Shown here: piece by piece, positions 30,165 through 40,849 of the stretch
How positions within the stretch are numbered: position 1 is the first letter of the stretch
Layout of the letters: the number at the start of each line of letters is the position of its first letter
Source of the DNA: Buchnera aphidicola (Aphis craccivora)
Lineage (GTDB): Bacteria; Pseudomonadota; Gammaproteobacteria; Enterobacterales; Enterobacteriaceae
NCBI RefSeq assembly: GCF_005082145.1
Contig: NZ_CP034897.1
Coordinates: 248,001-312,000, forward strand
Reading direction: 5' to 3'
Length of the DNA: 64,000 bases
The notes under the pieces: model-generated
Told to the model about the DNA's origin: nothing
What the model saw: only the letters and a program-made list of their open reading frames with translations
Database searches by the model: none
Position numbers and translations under genes: made by a program

Positions 30165-30461
30165 TTAAATTTTTAACGATTTCTTTAAGGATTGATACTT
30201 ATTTCTTCTTCTTTCTTTTGGGTCTATTATTAAATTTCTATAAATTTCAATACGATCTCCATTTTTTATTTTTCTATTTAAATGAACTAATTTATTATAG
30301 ATTCCTACATTATTTTTATAAAATTGAATATTTTTTTCTATACTAATTAAATTTGATGCTAATATAGCATCTTTTACAGTAGAGTTGGATTTAATGCGAA
30401 CTTTTTTAATATATTGTACTTCTGATAAAGCATAAATTACTGTTACTTGAATTATTTCCAT
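30165..30461 (-). CDS. rnfH: RnfH/RatB-family ubiquitin-fold protein
   Basis: The 98-residue protein belongs to UPF0125: [14 protein letters not shown] at the N-terminus, [28 protein letters not shown] and DPKERRR near the end, aligned over its length with E. coli RnfH. The fold is beta-grasp; its molecular role is not well defined. In E. coli ratA, rnfH and bamE cluster beside smpB. Here ratA and bamE are gone and rnfH stays between convergent grpE and divergent smpB. Confidence 0.9.
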   Translation of the reverse strand: MEIIQVTVIYALSEVQYIKKVRIKSNSTVKDAILASNLISIEKNIQFYKNNVGIYNKLVHLNRKIKNGDRIEIYRNLIIDPKERRRNKYQSLKKSLKI

Positions 30462-30573
30462 GAAAATTTAAATTTTATATTATTCATAAAAGTGTATTAA
30501 CAAAATTTTCTTAAAAAATCAATCTATAATTTATTAAAAAATATTTAAACAAATTTTTGGGTTATATCTTATT

Positions 30574-31074
30574 ATGTTAAATAAAAAAAAAAATAATTTA
30601 AAATTATCTATAATTTGTACAAATAAAAAAGCATATTATAATTATTTTATAGAAGAAATTTTTCAATCGGGATTAGTATTAAAGGGATGGGAAATTAAAT
30701 CTATTAGATTAGGTAAAATAAATATTTCCGAAAGTTATATTAGTAATTATCCAAATAATAATCATTCTAATGAGATGTATCTTTGTAATTCTATTATTCA
30801 ACCTTTAAAAACTACTTCAAATCATTTTTCTTGTGATTCAACAAGAAAAAGAAAATTACTTTTACATAAAAATGAAATAAATTATTTATCTTTAAAAAAA
30901 AATCAATTAGGATATACTTTAATTGCACTTTCTTTGTTATGGAAAAAATCTTGGTGTAAATTAAGTTTTGGATTAGCAAAAGGTAAAAATAAAATAGATA
31001 AAAGAGAAGAAAATAAACAAAACACATGGAAAAAAGAAAAACTAAGAATATTAAAAAAAACTAATATAAATTAA
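30574..31074 (+). CDS. smpB: tmRNA-binding protein SmpB
   Basis: SmpB (166 residues) brings tmRNA to stalled ribosomes in trans-translation. The OB-fold barrel has YNYFIEEIFQSGLVLKGWEIKSIR, RKRKLLLHKNEI and KKSWCKLSFGLAKGKNKIDKRE, and the C-terminal tail that probes the mRNA channel reads WKKEKLRILKK. tmRNA itself is not in this window. tadA starts 9 bp after the stop, so the two are probably cotranscribed. Confidence 0.97.
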   Translation: MLNKKKNNLKLSIICTNKKAYYNYFIEEIFQSGLVLKGWEIKSIRLGKINISESYISNYPNNNHSNEMYLCNSIIQPLKTTSNHFSCDSTRKRKLLLHKNEINYLSLKKNQLGYTLIALSLLWKKSWCKLSFGLAKGKNKIDKREENKQNTWKKEKLRILKKTNIN

Positions 31075-31083
31075 AAATATTTC

Positions 31084-31542
31084 ATGAAAACTAATGATGA
31101 AGATGAATATTGGATGAAAATTGCTCTAAAAAACGCATATTATGCTGAAAAAAAAGGAGAAATACCTATAGGTGCAATATTAATTTTAAAAAAACAAATT
31201 ATTGGAACAGGATGGAATAGTTCTATTGGTCAAAATGATCCAACTGCTCATGCTGAAATTTTAGCTTTACGTGAAGCTGGACAACATATAAAAAATTATA
31301 GATTAAAAAACACTACATTATATGTTACATTACAACCTTGTATAATGTGTTTTGGAGCGATTATACATAGTCGTATTGAAAGATTAGTGTTCGGAGCTGG
31401 TTATAAAAAAGACAAAAAATGCCCTTTTAAGAATATTTTTTTAGAATTACAAAAAAAATATAAACTAAAAGTCCAAAAAAATATTATGGAACCTCAATGT
31501 TCTCGAATATTAATTGATTTTTTTAAAAATAAAAGAAAATAA
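31084..31542 (+). CDS. tadA: tRNA adenosine(34) deaminase
   Basis: TadA (152 residues; E. coli 167) converts A34 to inosine in tRNA-Arg(ACG). The zinc site is complete: [10 protein letters not shown] with the catalytic Glu and [16 protein letters not shown] with the two Cys. It ends 9 bp from the convergent acpS stop. Confidence 0.96.
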   Translation: MKTNDEDEYWMKIALKNAYYAEKKGEIPIGAILILKKQIIGTGWNSSIGQNDPTAHAEILALREAGQHIKNYRLKNTTLYVTLQPCIMCFGAIIHSRIERLVFGAGYKKDKKCPFKNIFLELQKKYKLKVQKNIMEPQCSRILIDFFKNKRK

Positions 31543-31551
31543 TTTTACCAC

Positions 31552-31932
31552 TTAACTTTCTAAAATTACTATAGCATGTGCATATAATTTTTGATCAGTT
31601 ATGCTAACATGTATAAATTTACATTCTATTTCTTTACATTTTTTAAAAGCATGATCTAAAAAACGTAAATACGGTTTTCCTAGAGAATTATTATATAATT
31701 CTAATTGTTTAAAGGTTATCCCATAATTTATACCAGTTCCTAATGCTTTTGAAGCAGCTTCTTTAGCTGCAAATTTTTTAGCAATAAAATGAATTTTATT
31801 TTTAGATATAATATATTCTTTCCATTCTTGTATGGATAAAATTTTTTTAGCTAGCTTATTTCCAAATTTAAAAAAAATTCTTTTAATACGTGAAATTTCT
31901 ATAATGTCTGTTCCTATACCTATAATAGTCAT
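31552..31932 (-). CDS. acpS: Holo-[acyl-carrier-protein] synthase
   Basis: AcpS (126 residues, same as E. coli) transfers 4'-phosphopantetheine to ACP. The Mg-binding Asp lies in GIGTDIIEISRI and Glu in FAAKEAASKALGTG. In E. coli recO and pdxJ lie between era and acpS; both are absent and a 105-bp spacer with a long inverted repeat takes their place. Confidence 0.96.
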   Translation of the reverse strand: MTIIGIGTDIIEISRIKRIFFKFGNKLAKKILSIQEWKEYIISKNKIHFIAKKFAAKEAASKALGTGINYGITFKQLELYNNSLGKPYLRFLDHAFKKCKEIECKFIHVSITDQKLYAHAIVILES

Positions 31933-31976
31933 TAGCTAACTTTCCTTTAATATTTTTAATAAAAAATATAATTTTA

Positions 31977-32025
31977 TTTTTAAAATTAGTTAAAATATTT
32001 TAAGTATTTTAACTAATTTTAAAAA
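31977..32025 (-). terminator. 21-bp perfect inverted repeat after era (likely terminator)
   Basis: TTTTT plus AAAATTAGTTAAAATA (31977-31997) is the exact complement of TATTTTAACTAATTTT plus AAAAA (32005-32025), with a 7-nt loop. On the minus strand it starts 12 bp after the era stop and ends 44 bp before the acpS start. It is A/T-rich apart from one G-C pair but very long, so a terminator or mRNA 3'-end stabiliser for lepA-lepB-rnc-era is likely. Confidence 0.6.
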
Positions 32026-32037
32026 ATAAAGTTATTT

Positions 32038-32874
32038 TTAATTTTTTCTAATTTGTGGTTTTTCTATTACCCATATTAATAAATGTATTTTTTTATTATT
32101 TTCTTTTTCTAAATAATATCTAGATGACATGCTAATTTGTTTAATTATTCTCCCTTGCTCGCCGATAACAATTTTTTTTTGTCTTTTATTATTTACATAA
32201 AGAATTGCATTAATATGTAGTTTTTTATCATCGTACTTAATTGATTCTATTTTTACTTGTAATATTGATGGTAATTCATCTCTTAAAAAAAATATTGATT
32301 GTCTACGAATAATTTCAGATATAGAAAAATAAAAAGAATTTGTAGTGATATAGCTTTTAGGAAAAATATGTTTATTTTTTGTTAAATATGTTTGTACAAT
32401 TTTTTCTAATGAAATAATGTTTTGTCTTTTTTTTACTGAAATGGGAATAATTTCTGTTGAATTAGTTTTTTTTGAAAGCATATCAATATATAATAAAATA
32501 TTTTTTTTATTTGATAATTTGTCCATTTTATTGATAACATAAATTATTGGAATATTAGTTTTTTTTATTTGATTATAAATAAATTCATCTGTTTTTTCCC
32601 ATATATTTCGATCTATAATAAACAAAATTAAATTTGTATTTTTTATCATTTTTAAATTTTTTATATCATGACAATATACTCCAGGTGTATCTATATAAAT
32701 AGCTTGATAAATTTCATTATTCTTAATACCTATGATATTACTTTGTGTTGTATTTTTCTTTTTTGAAGTAATAGAGATATTTTTTCCAACTATTTCATTG
32801 ATTAAAGTTGATTTTCCAACATTTGGTTTTCCGACAATAGTTATATATCCACAATATTCTTGTTTTTTGTTCAC
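32038..32874 (-). CDS. era: GTPase Era, shortened
   Basis: Era helps assemble the 30S subunit and binds the 16S 3' end. The GTPase motifs are [10 protein letters not shown] (G1), DTPG (G3) and NKMD (G4), and the KH domain keeps [12 protein letters not shown]. At 278 residues it is shorter than E. coli (301): roughly nine residues are missing in the stretch after DTPG (switch II and its helix), and the chain ends at [12 protein letters not shown], lacking the last dozen or so residues. The start overlaps the rnc stop by 4 bp (ATGA). Confidence 0.95.
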   Translation of the reverse strand: MNKKQEYCGYITIVGKPNVGKSTLINEIVGKNISITSKKKNTTQSNIIGIKNNEIYQAIYIDTPGVYCHDIKNLKMIKNTNLILFIIDRNIWEKTDEFIYNQIKKTNIPIIYVINKMDKLSNKKNILLYIDMLSKKTNSTEIIPISVKKRQNIISLEKIVQTYLTKNKHIFPKSYITTNSFYFSISEIIRRQSIFFLRDELPSILQVKIESIKYDDKKLHINAILYVNNKRQKKIVIGEQGRIIKQISMSSRYYLEKENNKKIHLLIWVIEKPQIRKN

Positions 32875-33551
32875 TCTACACCTAATTGAATTAATGCTTT
32901 TTTAGCTGCGTCTTGTTCGGCTTTTCTTCTGCTTGTTCCTTTACCAATAAACATTTTTGAATTAATGCTTATTTCGCAATGAATAGTAAATAATTGATTA
33001 TGTGCCTCTCCACATACTTTTACTATAAAATATGTAGGTAGTGATAAATGTTTGGATTGTAAATATTCCTGTAATCTTGTTTTTGGGTCTTTTTGTATAT
33101 TTCCAGGGCTTATTTTTTCTAAACGTTTTTCATACCATTTAAGTATTAATTCCTCAACTGTTTTAATGTTACTATCTAAATAAATACTTCCAATCAATGC
33201 TTCTACAGTATTTGCTAGAATAGATTCACGACGAAATCCTCCGCTTTTTAATTCTCCTTGACCTAATTGTAAATATTCTCCTAAATCAAATTCATATGCT
33301 ATTTCAGCTAAAGTATTACCTTTAACTAAAGTTGCTCTCATACGGCTCATATCTCCTTCATCAATAGATGGAAAATGTTGATATAAAGCATTAGCAATTA
33401 CAAAGCTTAATATAGAATCTCCTAAAAACTCAAGTCTTTCATTATGATTACTACTTGCACTACGATGTGTAAGTGCTTGTCTTAACAAATCTTTATGAGT
33501 AAAAGTGTATCCTAATACTTCCTGTATTTTATTTGTTACGATGTGGTTCAT
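32871..33551 (-). CDS. rnc: Ribonuclease III
   Basis: At 226 residues this equals E. coli RNase III. The catalytic signature [16 protein letters not shown] is intact, the second metal-site region is [12 protein letters not shown], and the dsRNA-binding domain ends [16 protein letters not shown]. Its rRNA target stem is visible at 24256-24278 and 25914-25936. It is part of lepA-lepB-rnc-era. Confidence 0.98.
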   Translation of the reverse strand: MNHIVTNKIQEVLGYTFTHKDLLRQALTHRSASSNHNERLEFLGDSILSFVIANALYQHFPSIDEGDMSRMRATLVKGNTLAEIAYEFDLGEYLQLGQGELKSGGFRRESILANTVEALIGSIYLDSNIKTVEELILKWYEKRLEKISPGNIQKDPKTRLQEYLQSKHLSLPTYFIVKVCGEAHNQLFTIHCEISINSKMFIGKGTSRRKAEQDAAKKALIQLGVE

Positions 33552-33659
33552 GTTATACCAATTTCAATGATATTTTAATTGATTTTTATATATAACAGGA
33601 AAAACAGTAAAATTTGATAGAATTAGAAAAAATATTTTAAAAATTTATATAATTTATTT

Positions 33660-34591
33660 TTAATGTATTTTGTTGCCAATTCTATTAATACGTATACCTG
33701 TCGGCCATTCATTTTCTTTTTTTTCAAAACTCATCCATATTATTGAAGCTTTTCCTAAAATATTTTCTTCTGGTACAAACCCCCAATAACGACTATCTAA
33801 ACTGTTATCACGATTATCCCCCATTACAAAATATTTGTTTTTTGGTATTATCCAAGTCAATTTTGATATGCTATCTTGTTGATAGTACTTATCTGTTTGG
33901 TCCTTAAACTCATCTAATAATAATATATTATGTTTAAAATTATTAATGTTTTCTTCTATTACTTTAAAGTAAATAGAATTATATACTTTTTCTCTTTTTA
34001 GATTATTATCTTGGAATAGATACATTCTTTGAATAAATTCAGTTAACTGTTTTTTTGAATAACTAATAGGTAATACATTTTTGCAATTATGTGTATTTGT
34101 ATAGTTAACACAAATTGTAATTTTTTTATTATTATATTCGATTTTATCTCCTGGTAATCCTATTACACGTTTAATATAATTTATATTGGATTCTATAGGA
34201 TGTTTAAAAACTATTATATCTCCACGTTTTGGATATTTGTTTTTTATTAAAGTTGTATTTGTAATTGGATCTTTAATACCATATGAAAATTTTTCTACTA
34301 AAATCAAATCTCCTACCAACAACGTTGGCATCATTGATCCTGAAGGAATTTGAAATGGTTCATATATAAAAGAACGTATTATAAAAACAATAAACAACAT
34401 TGGAAATAAAGATGATATAGATTGAAAAATATTTTTTTGATTTTCGAAAAATGTTTTCTTATTTATAAGAATTTTATTTCTTTTTTTTTATTTAAAAAAT
34501 AATTAGCAATTGATTGTATATGAATAAAAAACCAAAAAGAACCAGTAAATAATATACTAAATATTAAAAATAAGGTTAATATATTAGGCAT
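33660..34591 (-). CDS. lepB: Signal peptidase I, frameshifted at a poly(A) tract
   Basis: LepB removes signal peptides at the outer face of the inner membrane. The main frame from Met 34400 (246 residues) has catalytic Ser in PSGSMMPT and Lys in YIKRVIGLPGD, but lacks transmembrane segment 1. That segment is encoded from ATG 34591 (MPNILTLFLIFSILFTGSFW) and runs into a stop at 34463-34465. The frames meet in an A9 tract (34481-34489, minus strand). One extra A continues NKKKRNKILINKK into the main frame and gives a 310-residue protein (E. coli 324) with Ser86 and Lys141. In-frame codons from 34401 to 34487 also match E. coli (SSLFP before MLFIV), so the start at 34400 is not the true N-terminus. 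Confidence 0.93.
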
Positions 34592-34604
34592 TTTTTTCTC
34601 TTTT

Positions 34605-36395
34605 TTAATGATTAATGTTTAACATAGTAAGAAATGCTTGTTTTGGTATGTTTACATTACCTATTTTTTTCATTCTTTTTTTTCCATCTTTCTGTTTTTT
34701 TAACAATTTCTTTTTTCTACTAATATCACCACCATAACATTTAGCTAATACATTTTTTCTTAATTGTTTAATTGTAGCTCTAGCAATAATAATGTTATTG
34801 ATAGTTGCTTGAATACTAATATCAAATTGATGTCTAGGTATGAGTATTTTCATTTTATCAACTATTTCACGAGCTCGATATTGAGCATTTTTATAATGTG
34901 TAAGAGTGGTTAATGCATCTACTCGTTCTGAATTAATTAATATATCTATTCGAACTATTTTAACTGATTTAAAATGTTTAAAATCATATTCCAATGATGC
35001 ATATCCGCTAGAAATTGATTTTAATTCATCAAAAAAATTTAAAACAACTTCACTCATTGGAATGTGATATTTTAATGAAACTTGATTTGAATGGTAAACT
35101 AAGTCAATTTGTATTCCTCTTTTTTTTATGCATAATTTCATTACTGAACCAAGAAACTTAGGAGGCAGTAAAATATTACATTCAGCAATTGGCTCTTTAA
35201 TTTTTTTAATTGTATTAATAGGAGGAAAATTTGAAGGACTATCTAAATAAATTTTTTTTCCATTAATTAATTCAATTTGATAAATAACAGTTGGTGCTGT
35301 CGAAATTAAATCAAGAGAATATTCTCTTTCTAATCGTGCTTGTACAATTTCCATATGTAATAAACCTAAAAATCCACATCTAAAACCAAATCCAAGCGCA
35401 TTAGAATTTTCTGGTTCATAAAATAAAGAAGAATCATTCAAACTTAGTTTTTCTAATGCATCTCTAAATGTTTCATATTGATCTGATGTTACGGGAAATA
35501 GTCCAGCATAAATTTGTGGTTTGATCTGTTTAAATCCAGTTAATGTTTTTTTTGATGGATTATGATAATTAGTTAAAGTATCCCCAACTGGAGCAGCTGA
35601 AACATTTTTAATACCACATATAATCCAGCCTACCTCACCGCATTTTAATTGATTTTTATTTATTTTTTTTGGTGTAAATATACCTAATTGTTCAACAAAA
35701 TAACTTTTTCCAGTACTCATTACTTGTATTTTATCTTTTTTAGATACAAATCCATTTTTAACTCTTATTAAAGATACTACACCTAAATAATTATCGAACC
35801 ATGAGTCAATTATAAGAGCTTGTAATGGATCATTTTTATTTCCATTAGGACAAGGGATATGCGTAATAATTTTTTCAATAAGTTTTGGTATACCTTCACC
35901 TGTTTTTGCTGAACATTTAACAGCATTTAATGCTGAAATTCCAATGATATCTTCAATTTCTTTTACAACTCGCTCTGGATTTGAACTAGGTAAATCAATT
36001 TTATTTAAAACAGGTAATATAGATAAATTCATTTCCAAAGCAGTATAGCAATTTGCTAATGTTTGAGCTTCCACGCCTTGAGTAGAATCAATCACTAATA
36101 ACGCCCCTTCACAAGCTGCTAAAGATCTAGATACTTCATAAGAAAAATTTACATGACCAGGTGTATCAATAAAATTTAATTGAAAAATATTTCCTTGTAT
36201 ATCTGTATAATCAATCATTACACTCTGTGCTTTAATTGTGATTCCTCTTTCTTTTTCTAAATCCATAGAATCTAATACTTGATTAGACATTTCTCTTTCA
36301 GATAATCCACCACATGCCTGAATTAAACGATCTGATAAAGTTGATTTGCCATGATCAATATGAGCAATAATAGAGAAATTTCTTATATGTTTCAT
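34605..36395 (-). CDS. lepA: Elongation factor 4 (LepA)
   Basis: The 596-residue translational GTPase matches the family (E. coli 599). It opens with [14 protein letters not shown] (G1), then RGITIKAQ (G2), DTPGHVNF (G3), NKID (G4) and SAKTGEG (G5), and ends with the LepA-specific C-terminal domain ([26 protein letters not shown]). It acts on stalled or back-translocated ribosomes. It heads the leftward lep operon, with lepB starting 13 bp after its stop. It is divergent from mnmA across about 250 bp of A/T-rich spacer in which I see no other feature. Confidence 0.98.
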   Translation of the reverse strand: MKHIRNFSIIAHIDHGKSTLSDRLIQACGGLSEREMSNQVLDSMDLEKERGITIKAQSVMIDYTDIQGNIFQLNFIDTPGHVNFSYEVSRSLAACEGALLVIDSTQGVEAQTLANCYTALEMNLSILPVLNKIDLPSSNPERVVKEIEDIIGISALNAVKCSAKTGEGIPKLIEKIITHIPCPNGNKNDPLQALIIDSWFDNYLGVVSLIRVKNGFVSKKDKIQVMSTGKSYFVEQLGIFTPKKINKNQLKCGEVGWIICGIKNVSAAPVGDTLTNYHNPSKKTLTGFKQIKPQIYAGLFPVTSDQYETFRDALEKLSLNDSSLFYEPENSNALGFGFRCGFLGLLHMEIVQARLEREYSLDLISTAPTVIYQIELINGKKIYLDSPSNFPPINTIKKIKEPIAECNILLPPKFLGSVMKLCIKKRGIQIDLVYHSNQVSLKYHIPMSEVVLNFFDELKSISSGYASLEYDFKHFKSVKIVRIDILINSERVDALTTLTHYKNAQYRAREIVDKMKILIPRHQFDISIQATINNIIIARATIKQLRKNVLAKCYGGDISRKKKLLKKQKDGKKRMKKIGNVNIPKQAFLTMLNINH

Positions 36396-36645
36396 TTTTT
36401 GTTTAACTTATTTTAAAATGAATTAAAAATATTTAATTTTAATAAAATTTAAATTTAAAATTTATTTTATATTAATATTTTTAAAAAGTATAAATATTTA
36501 ATATATTTATTATTGGTATTTTTATATAATATATTTTAATTATTTAATTATATTTAATAATTTTTTAAAAACTATACATAAATTGTGTATTTTAAAGGTT
36601 GTTGAATTTAATTTTCTTTTAATAAAAAATAAGATGTCATTTTTT

Positions 36646-37749
36646 ATGATAACGCGTAAAAAAAAAGTTATAATCGCTATGTCTGGAGGTGTAGATTCAT
36701 CTGTCGCTGCATGGTTTTTAAAAAAAAATGATTATTTAGTAGAAGGTTTGTTTATGAAAAATTGGGAAGAAAATGACAAGGAAAATTATTGTCATGCAGC
36801 GGAAGATTTATATGACGCTGAAAACGTTTGCAAAAAATTAAATATCTATCTTCATAAAATAAATTTTTCTCAAGAATATTGGGAGCAAGTATTTAAAAAC
36901 TTTTTAAATGAATATAAAAAAGGAAACACTCCTAATCCTGATATATTATGCAATAAAGAAATTAAATTTAAATTGTTTTTTAATTATGCAGTTGAACATC
37001 TTCAAGCAGATTATATTGCGACTGGTCATTATGCTCGTATTTTAAAAAAAAATGGAATTAATTATCTCTTAAAAGCAATAGATCGTAATAAAGATCAAAG
37101 TTATTTTTTATACACTCTGCAATCTCATCAATTAGAAAGAATCTTGTTTCCTATTGGTGCGTTTAAAAAAAATAAAATTAGAATGATCGCAAAAAAAATA
37201 GGTTTAAAAGTTGCAGAAAAAAAAGATTCTACTGGTATTTGTTTTATAGGCCCTAAAAATATAAATAATTTTCTTTCTTATTATATTAAAGAAAAAAAAG
37301 GTAATATAGTTACAATTAATGGAGAAATCATCGGAAGCCATAATGGTTTATTTTATTACACTTTAGGACAACGTAAAGGTTTAAAAATTGGAGGAATGAA
37401 AGACAAATATAACATGCCGTGGTATGTAGTTTCTAAAAATATACAAACAAATTCGTTAATTGTAGCACAAGGGTTAAGTAATCCATACTTAATGTCAATA
37501 GGTTTAATAGCTGAAAAAATCAATTGGATAAATAATATTAAATTTAAATTACCATTTTTTTGTAAAGCTAAAACAAGATATCGTCAAAATGAAGTTTCTT
37601 GTCAAATAAAATATATAGATAATTTATATATAAAAATTTTATTTGATATTCCTATAATTGCAGTGACACCAGGACAATCAGTTGTTTTTTACCTATCCGA
37701 TACTTGCATTGGTGGAGGTATTATTAAATGTAAATTACCATTACTTTAA
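36646..37749 (+). CDS. mnmA: tRNA-specific 2-thiouridylase MnmA
   Basis: MnmA adds the 2-thio group to U34 of tRNA-Lys, -Glu and -Gln. It has the PP-loop AMSGGVDSS, the two catalytic Cys in NPDILCNKEIKF and DSTGICFIG, and KDQSYFLYTL. From ATG 36646 the protein has 367 residues (E. coli 368) and the same distance to the PP-loop; ATG 36634 and a TTG at 36583 would extend it. In E. coli hflD separates mnmA and purB; it is missing here. Confidence 0.96.
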   Translation: MITRKKKVIIAMSGGVDSSVAAWFLKKNDYLVEGLFMKNWEENDKENYCHAAEDLYDAENVCKKLNIYLHKINFSQEYWEQVFKNFLNEYKKGNTPNPDILCNKEIKFKLFFNYAVEHLQADYIATGHYARILKKNGINYLLKAIDRNKDQSYFLYTLQSHQLERILFPIGAFKKNKIRMIAKKIGLKVAEKKDSTGICFIGPKNINNFLSYYIKEKKGNIVTINGEIIGSHNGLFYYTLGQRKGLKIGGMKDKYNMPWYVVSKNIQTNSLIVAQGLSNPYLMSIGLIAEKINWINNIKFKLPFFCKAKTRYRQNEVSCQIKYIDNLYIKILFDIPIIAVTPGQSVVFYLSDTCIGGGIIKCKLPLL

Positions 37750-37843
37750 TTTTTTATATTTTAAACAATCTAAATTTTTAATTATAAAATTATTTGAATT
37801 AAGTTTATTTTTTAAAAAATTTTTAAATACAGGAATATAAAAT

Positions 37844-39217
37844 ATGGATTTAAGTTTATTAACAGCTATTTCTCCAGTTGATGGTCGATATTTTAAGTTA
37901 ACCCAATCATTACGAAATATATTTAGTGAATATAGTTTTTTAAGATATCGTCTTCAAGTAGAAATTTTATGGTTTAAGAAAATAACAAGTATGTATGAAA
38001 TATTAGAAATTCGTAAGCTAGAAAGTAAAGATGTATTATTTATTGATAATATTTTAAAAAATTTTTCTATAAAAGATGCAATATATATTAAAAATATAGA
38101 AAAAGAAACTAATCATGATATTAAAGCATTAGAATATTTTTTAAAATATAAATTTTCTAAATCAAAAAAATTGTCATTAATATCAGAATTCATACATTTT
38201 TCATGTACTTCAGAAGATATTAATAATGTCGCTTATGCTTTAATGATAAAAGATTCTATTAATCAAGTTCTTTTACCTTTATGGTCTGAAATAATTAATT
38301 TTTTAAAAAAATATTCTATTCAATACAAAAATAGTTCTTTATTATCTATGACTCATGGACAACCTGCAACTCCTTCTACTATGGGAAAAGAAATTTTAAA
38401 TTTTTATTATCGTATTCAACGTCAATTTTCTAGATTAAAAAAAATAGAAATATTAGCAAAATTCAATGGAACTACTGGAAACTATAATGCACATTTAGCA
38501 GCATATCCTAATGTTAATTGGCATATAATTAGCAAAGAATTTATAACATCATTAAATCTTATTTGGAATCCGTGTACAACTCAAATTGAGCCTCATGATT
38601 ATATTGCTGAAATATTTGGATGTATTTCTCTTTTTAATACTATCTTAATTGATTTTAATCGTGATATTTGGGGTTATATTTCTCTTAATTATTTTAAGCA
38701 AACATCAATAGATCATGAAGTAGGTTCATCTGTAATGCCTCATAAAATAAATCCTATTGATTTTGAAAATTCAGAAGGTAATTTAGGATTATCAAATGCT
38801 TTAATGCATCATATGATAAAAAAATTACCAATTTCTAGATGGCAACGTGATTTAAGTGATTCTACAGTTTTGAGAAATATAGGGTTAGCGTTATCTTATT
38901 CAGTAATTGCATATTATTCAGTGTTAAATGGTATGAAAAAATTAAAAATTAACCATGCTCAACTTTTAAGAAATTTAAATCAAAATTGGTCAATTTTATC
39001 TGAAGCAATACAAACTGTTATGAGGCGATATAATATTAAAAGTTCTTATGAACAATTAAAAAAGCTAACTCGAGGAAAAGAAATAAATAAAATTGATATA
39101 CATAAATTTATTTCTAGTTTAAATATTCCAGAAATAGAAAAAAAACGTTTAAAAAAAATATCACCAGTAAATTATATTGGATCTGCTATTCAAATTATAG
39201 AAGAAACAACTGCATAA
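37844..39217 (+). CDS. purB: Adenylosuccinate lyase
   Basis: At 457 residues (E. coli 456) it catalyses two fumarate-releasing steps, from SAICAR and from adenylosuccinate. Motifs are TSEDINN, MTHGQPATPSTMGKE with the general acid His, and the flexible signature loop SSVMPHKINPIDFENSEG with the catalytic Ser. emtA follows by 37 bp. Confidence 0.97.
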   Translation: MDLSLLTAISPVDGRYFKLTQSLRNIFSEYSFLRYRLQVEILWFKKITSMYEILEIRKLESKDVLFIDNILKNFSIKDAIYIKNIEKETNHDIKALEYFLKYKFSKSKKLSLISEFIHFSCTSEDINNVAYALMIKDSINQVLLPLWSEIINFLKKYSIQYKNSSLLSMTHGQPATPSTMGKEILNFYYRIQRQFSRLKKIEILAKFNGTTGNYNAHLAAYPNVNWHIISKEFITSLNLIWNPCTTQIEPHDYIAEIFGCISLFNTILIDFNRDIWGYISLNYFKQTSIDHEVGSSVMPHKINPIDFENSEGNLGLSNALMHHMIKKLPISRWQRDLSDSTVLRNIGLALSYSVIAYYSVLNGMKKLKINHAQLLRNLNQNWSILSEAIQTVMRRYNIKSSYEQLKKLTRGKEINKIDIHKFISSLNIPEIEKKRLKKISPVNYIGSAIQIIEETTA

Positions 39218-39254
39218 ATATATTTTAAAATTTATTTTTAAGGAGTTGTTCTTT

Positions 39255-39866
39255 ATGATATTAAAAGCTTTTATTTTTTCCATAATCTTTATATTAGGTT
39301 GTAATAAACCTATAAATATAAAAAAAATTTTTCCTTTAAATAAAAAACAAATCGAAAAAAGAATTTATCACTGGAATTATTTTATTAAAAATGCATCAAA
39401 TAAATATAATATCGATGAAAAACTAATTAAATCTATTATATATGTCGAGTCTGCTGGTAATCCTTTCGCCAAAAGCAGTTCTAATGCAATTGGATTAATG
39501 CAAATTAAACCATCTGCAGCAGGTTTAGATATATATCGGTTAATTGGAAAAAAAGGTCAACCATCTGTAACTGAATTATATAATCCTAGAATTAATATAA
39601 ATATTGGAACTTCTTATCTTCGTTTATTACAAACAAGAAATCTAATTGGAATCAAAAACAAAGAAATAATGAGATATGCAACTATTGTTTCTTATGTTAA
39701 TGGAACTAGCGCGTTATTAAAAATATTTTCTAAAGATAAACAGACCGCAATAAAAATTATAAATACCATGACAATAAAAAAGTTTTTTCAATATATAAAG
39801 AAACATCCTTCTAAACAAGCATTGAATTATTTAAAAAAAGTAATAAAAATTTACAAACTAATTTAG
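39255..39866 (+). CDS. emtA: Membrane-bound lytic murein transglycosylase E
   Basis: The 203-residue lipoprotein equals E. coli EmtA (MltE). The signal peptide ends ILGC, placing the lipidated Cys at 16. The SLT fold has the catalytic Glu in YVESAGNP, then SNAIGLMQIKPSA and YVNGTSALL. It cuts peptidoglycan strands with formation of 1,6-anhydro ends. The ATG at 39255 follows AGGAG (39241-39245); a TTG at 39246 overlaps that site and is not the start. Confidence 0.95.
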   Translation: MILKAFIFSIIFILGCNKPINIKKIFPLNKKQIEKRIYHWNYFIKNASNKYNIDEKLIKSIIYVESAGNPFAKSSSNAIGLMQIKPSAAGLDIYRLIGKKGQPSVTELYNPRININIGTSYLRLLQTRNLIGIKNKEIMRYATIVSYVNGTSALLKIFSKDKQTAIKIINTMTIKKFFQYIKKHPSKQALNYLKKVIKIYKLI

Positions 39867-39957
39867 ATATATTTTTATTTTTTATATATTAATAGAAATA
39901 AGGTATTATCTATTATAAAAAATTTATGCATATAGATTTTGCTTTTGGAAATTTAAT

Positions 39958-40740
39958 ATGGGATTTTTAAAAGGTAAAAAAATTTTAATAACTGGTATAT
40001 CTAATGAAAGATCAATTGCATTAGGTATAGCAAAGGCTTTATATAAACAAAAAGCAGAATTAAGTTTTGTATGCCAAAATAAAAAAATTATTAATAAAAT
40101 TAAACATTTAATTAATTCGATGAGTGTTAATACTATTTTTTTTTGTGATGTTTCTAGTGATGAAAACATTAAAGAACTATTTTTTAATTTAAAAAAAATA
40201 TGGAATAAGTTTGATGGATTTGTTCATTCAATTGCTTATTGTCCTAAAGAACAAATGCATCAAGACTTTGTTGAAAGTAGCACTAAAGAATCATTTAATT
40301 TAGCTCATGAAATTAGTTCCTATAGTTTTTTAAGTATGGCAAGAGAATCAAAAAATATGTTAAATAAATTTTCTTCTCTAATTACATTATCTTATTTAGG
40401 ATCGCAAAGGGTTTTATCTAATTACAACATGATGGGACTCGCTAAAGCTTCTTTAGAATCTAATGTTCGATATATGGCTCATGCATTAGGCAAAAAAAAT
40501 ATTAGAGTTAATGGGATTTCATCTGGACCTATAAAAACTGTATCTTCTTATCAGATCAAAAATTTTTCTAAAATACAAAAATATCAAAAATCAGTTTCGT
40601 TTATTAAAAGCTATATCACTAGTAGACAAATAGGAAATGTTGCGGCTTTTTTATGCTCAAATTTATCTATTGGAATAACTGGTTCAATTATTTATGTTGA
40701 TAATGGTTTTAATGTAAATGTGCCCAATAACATAATTTAA
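39958..40740 (+). CDS. fabI: Enoyl-[acyl-carrier-protein] reductase (NADH)
   Basis: FabI (260 residues; E. coli 262) completes each round of fatty acid elongation. The short-chain dehydrogenase fold has ITGISNERSIALGIAKAL for NADH, the catalytic region SYLGSQ...NYNMMGLAKASLE with Tyr and Lys, and SSGPIKT. There is no Shine-Dalgarno of note before ATG 39958. It works with FabZ (12941) and AcpS (31552). Confidence 0.97.
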   Translation: MGFLKGKKILITGISNERSIALGIAKALYKQKAELSFVCQNKKIINKIKHLINSMSVNTIFFCDVSSDENIKELFFNLKKIWNKFDGFVHSIAYCPKEQMHQDFVESSTKESFNLAHEISSYSFLSMARESKNMLNKFSSLITLSYLGSQRVLSNYNMMGLAKASLESNVRYMAHALGKKNIRVNGISSGPIKTVSSYQIKNFSKIQKYQKSVSFIKSYITSRQIGNVAAFLCSNLSIGITGSIIYVDNGFNVNVPNNII

Positions 40741-40849
40741 AATCAAAAAGTTTTTTAATAAAATTTATCTATGATAATTTATAAATAAGTTATATATTAA
40801 AATTTCTTAAATAATAAAATTATTTGTTAAATAGTTAGGTCTTATAATT

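Noticed and set aside
30161..31027. Plus-strand frame at 30161-30346 and minus-strand frame at 30812-31027
   Set aside because: They are shadows of rnfH and smpB, both of which have clear family motifs in the other frame.
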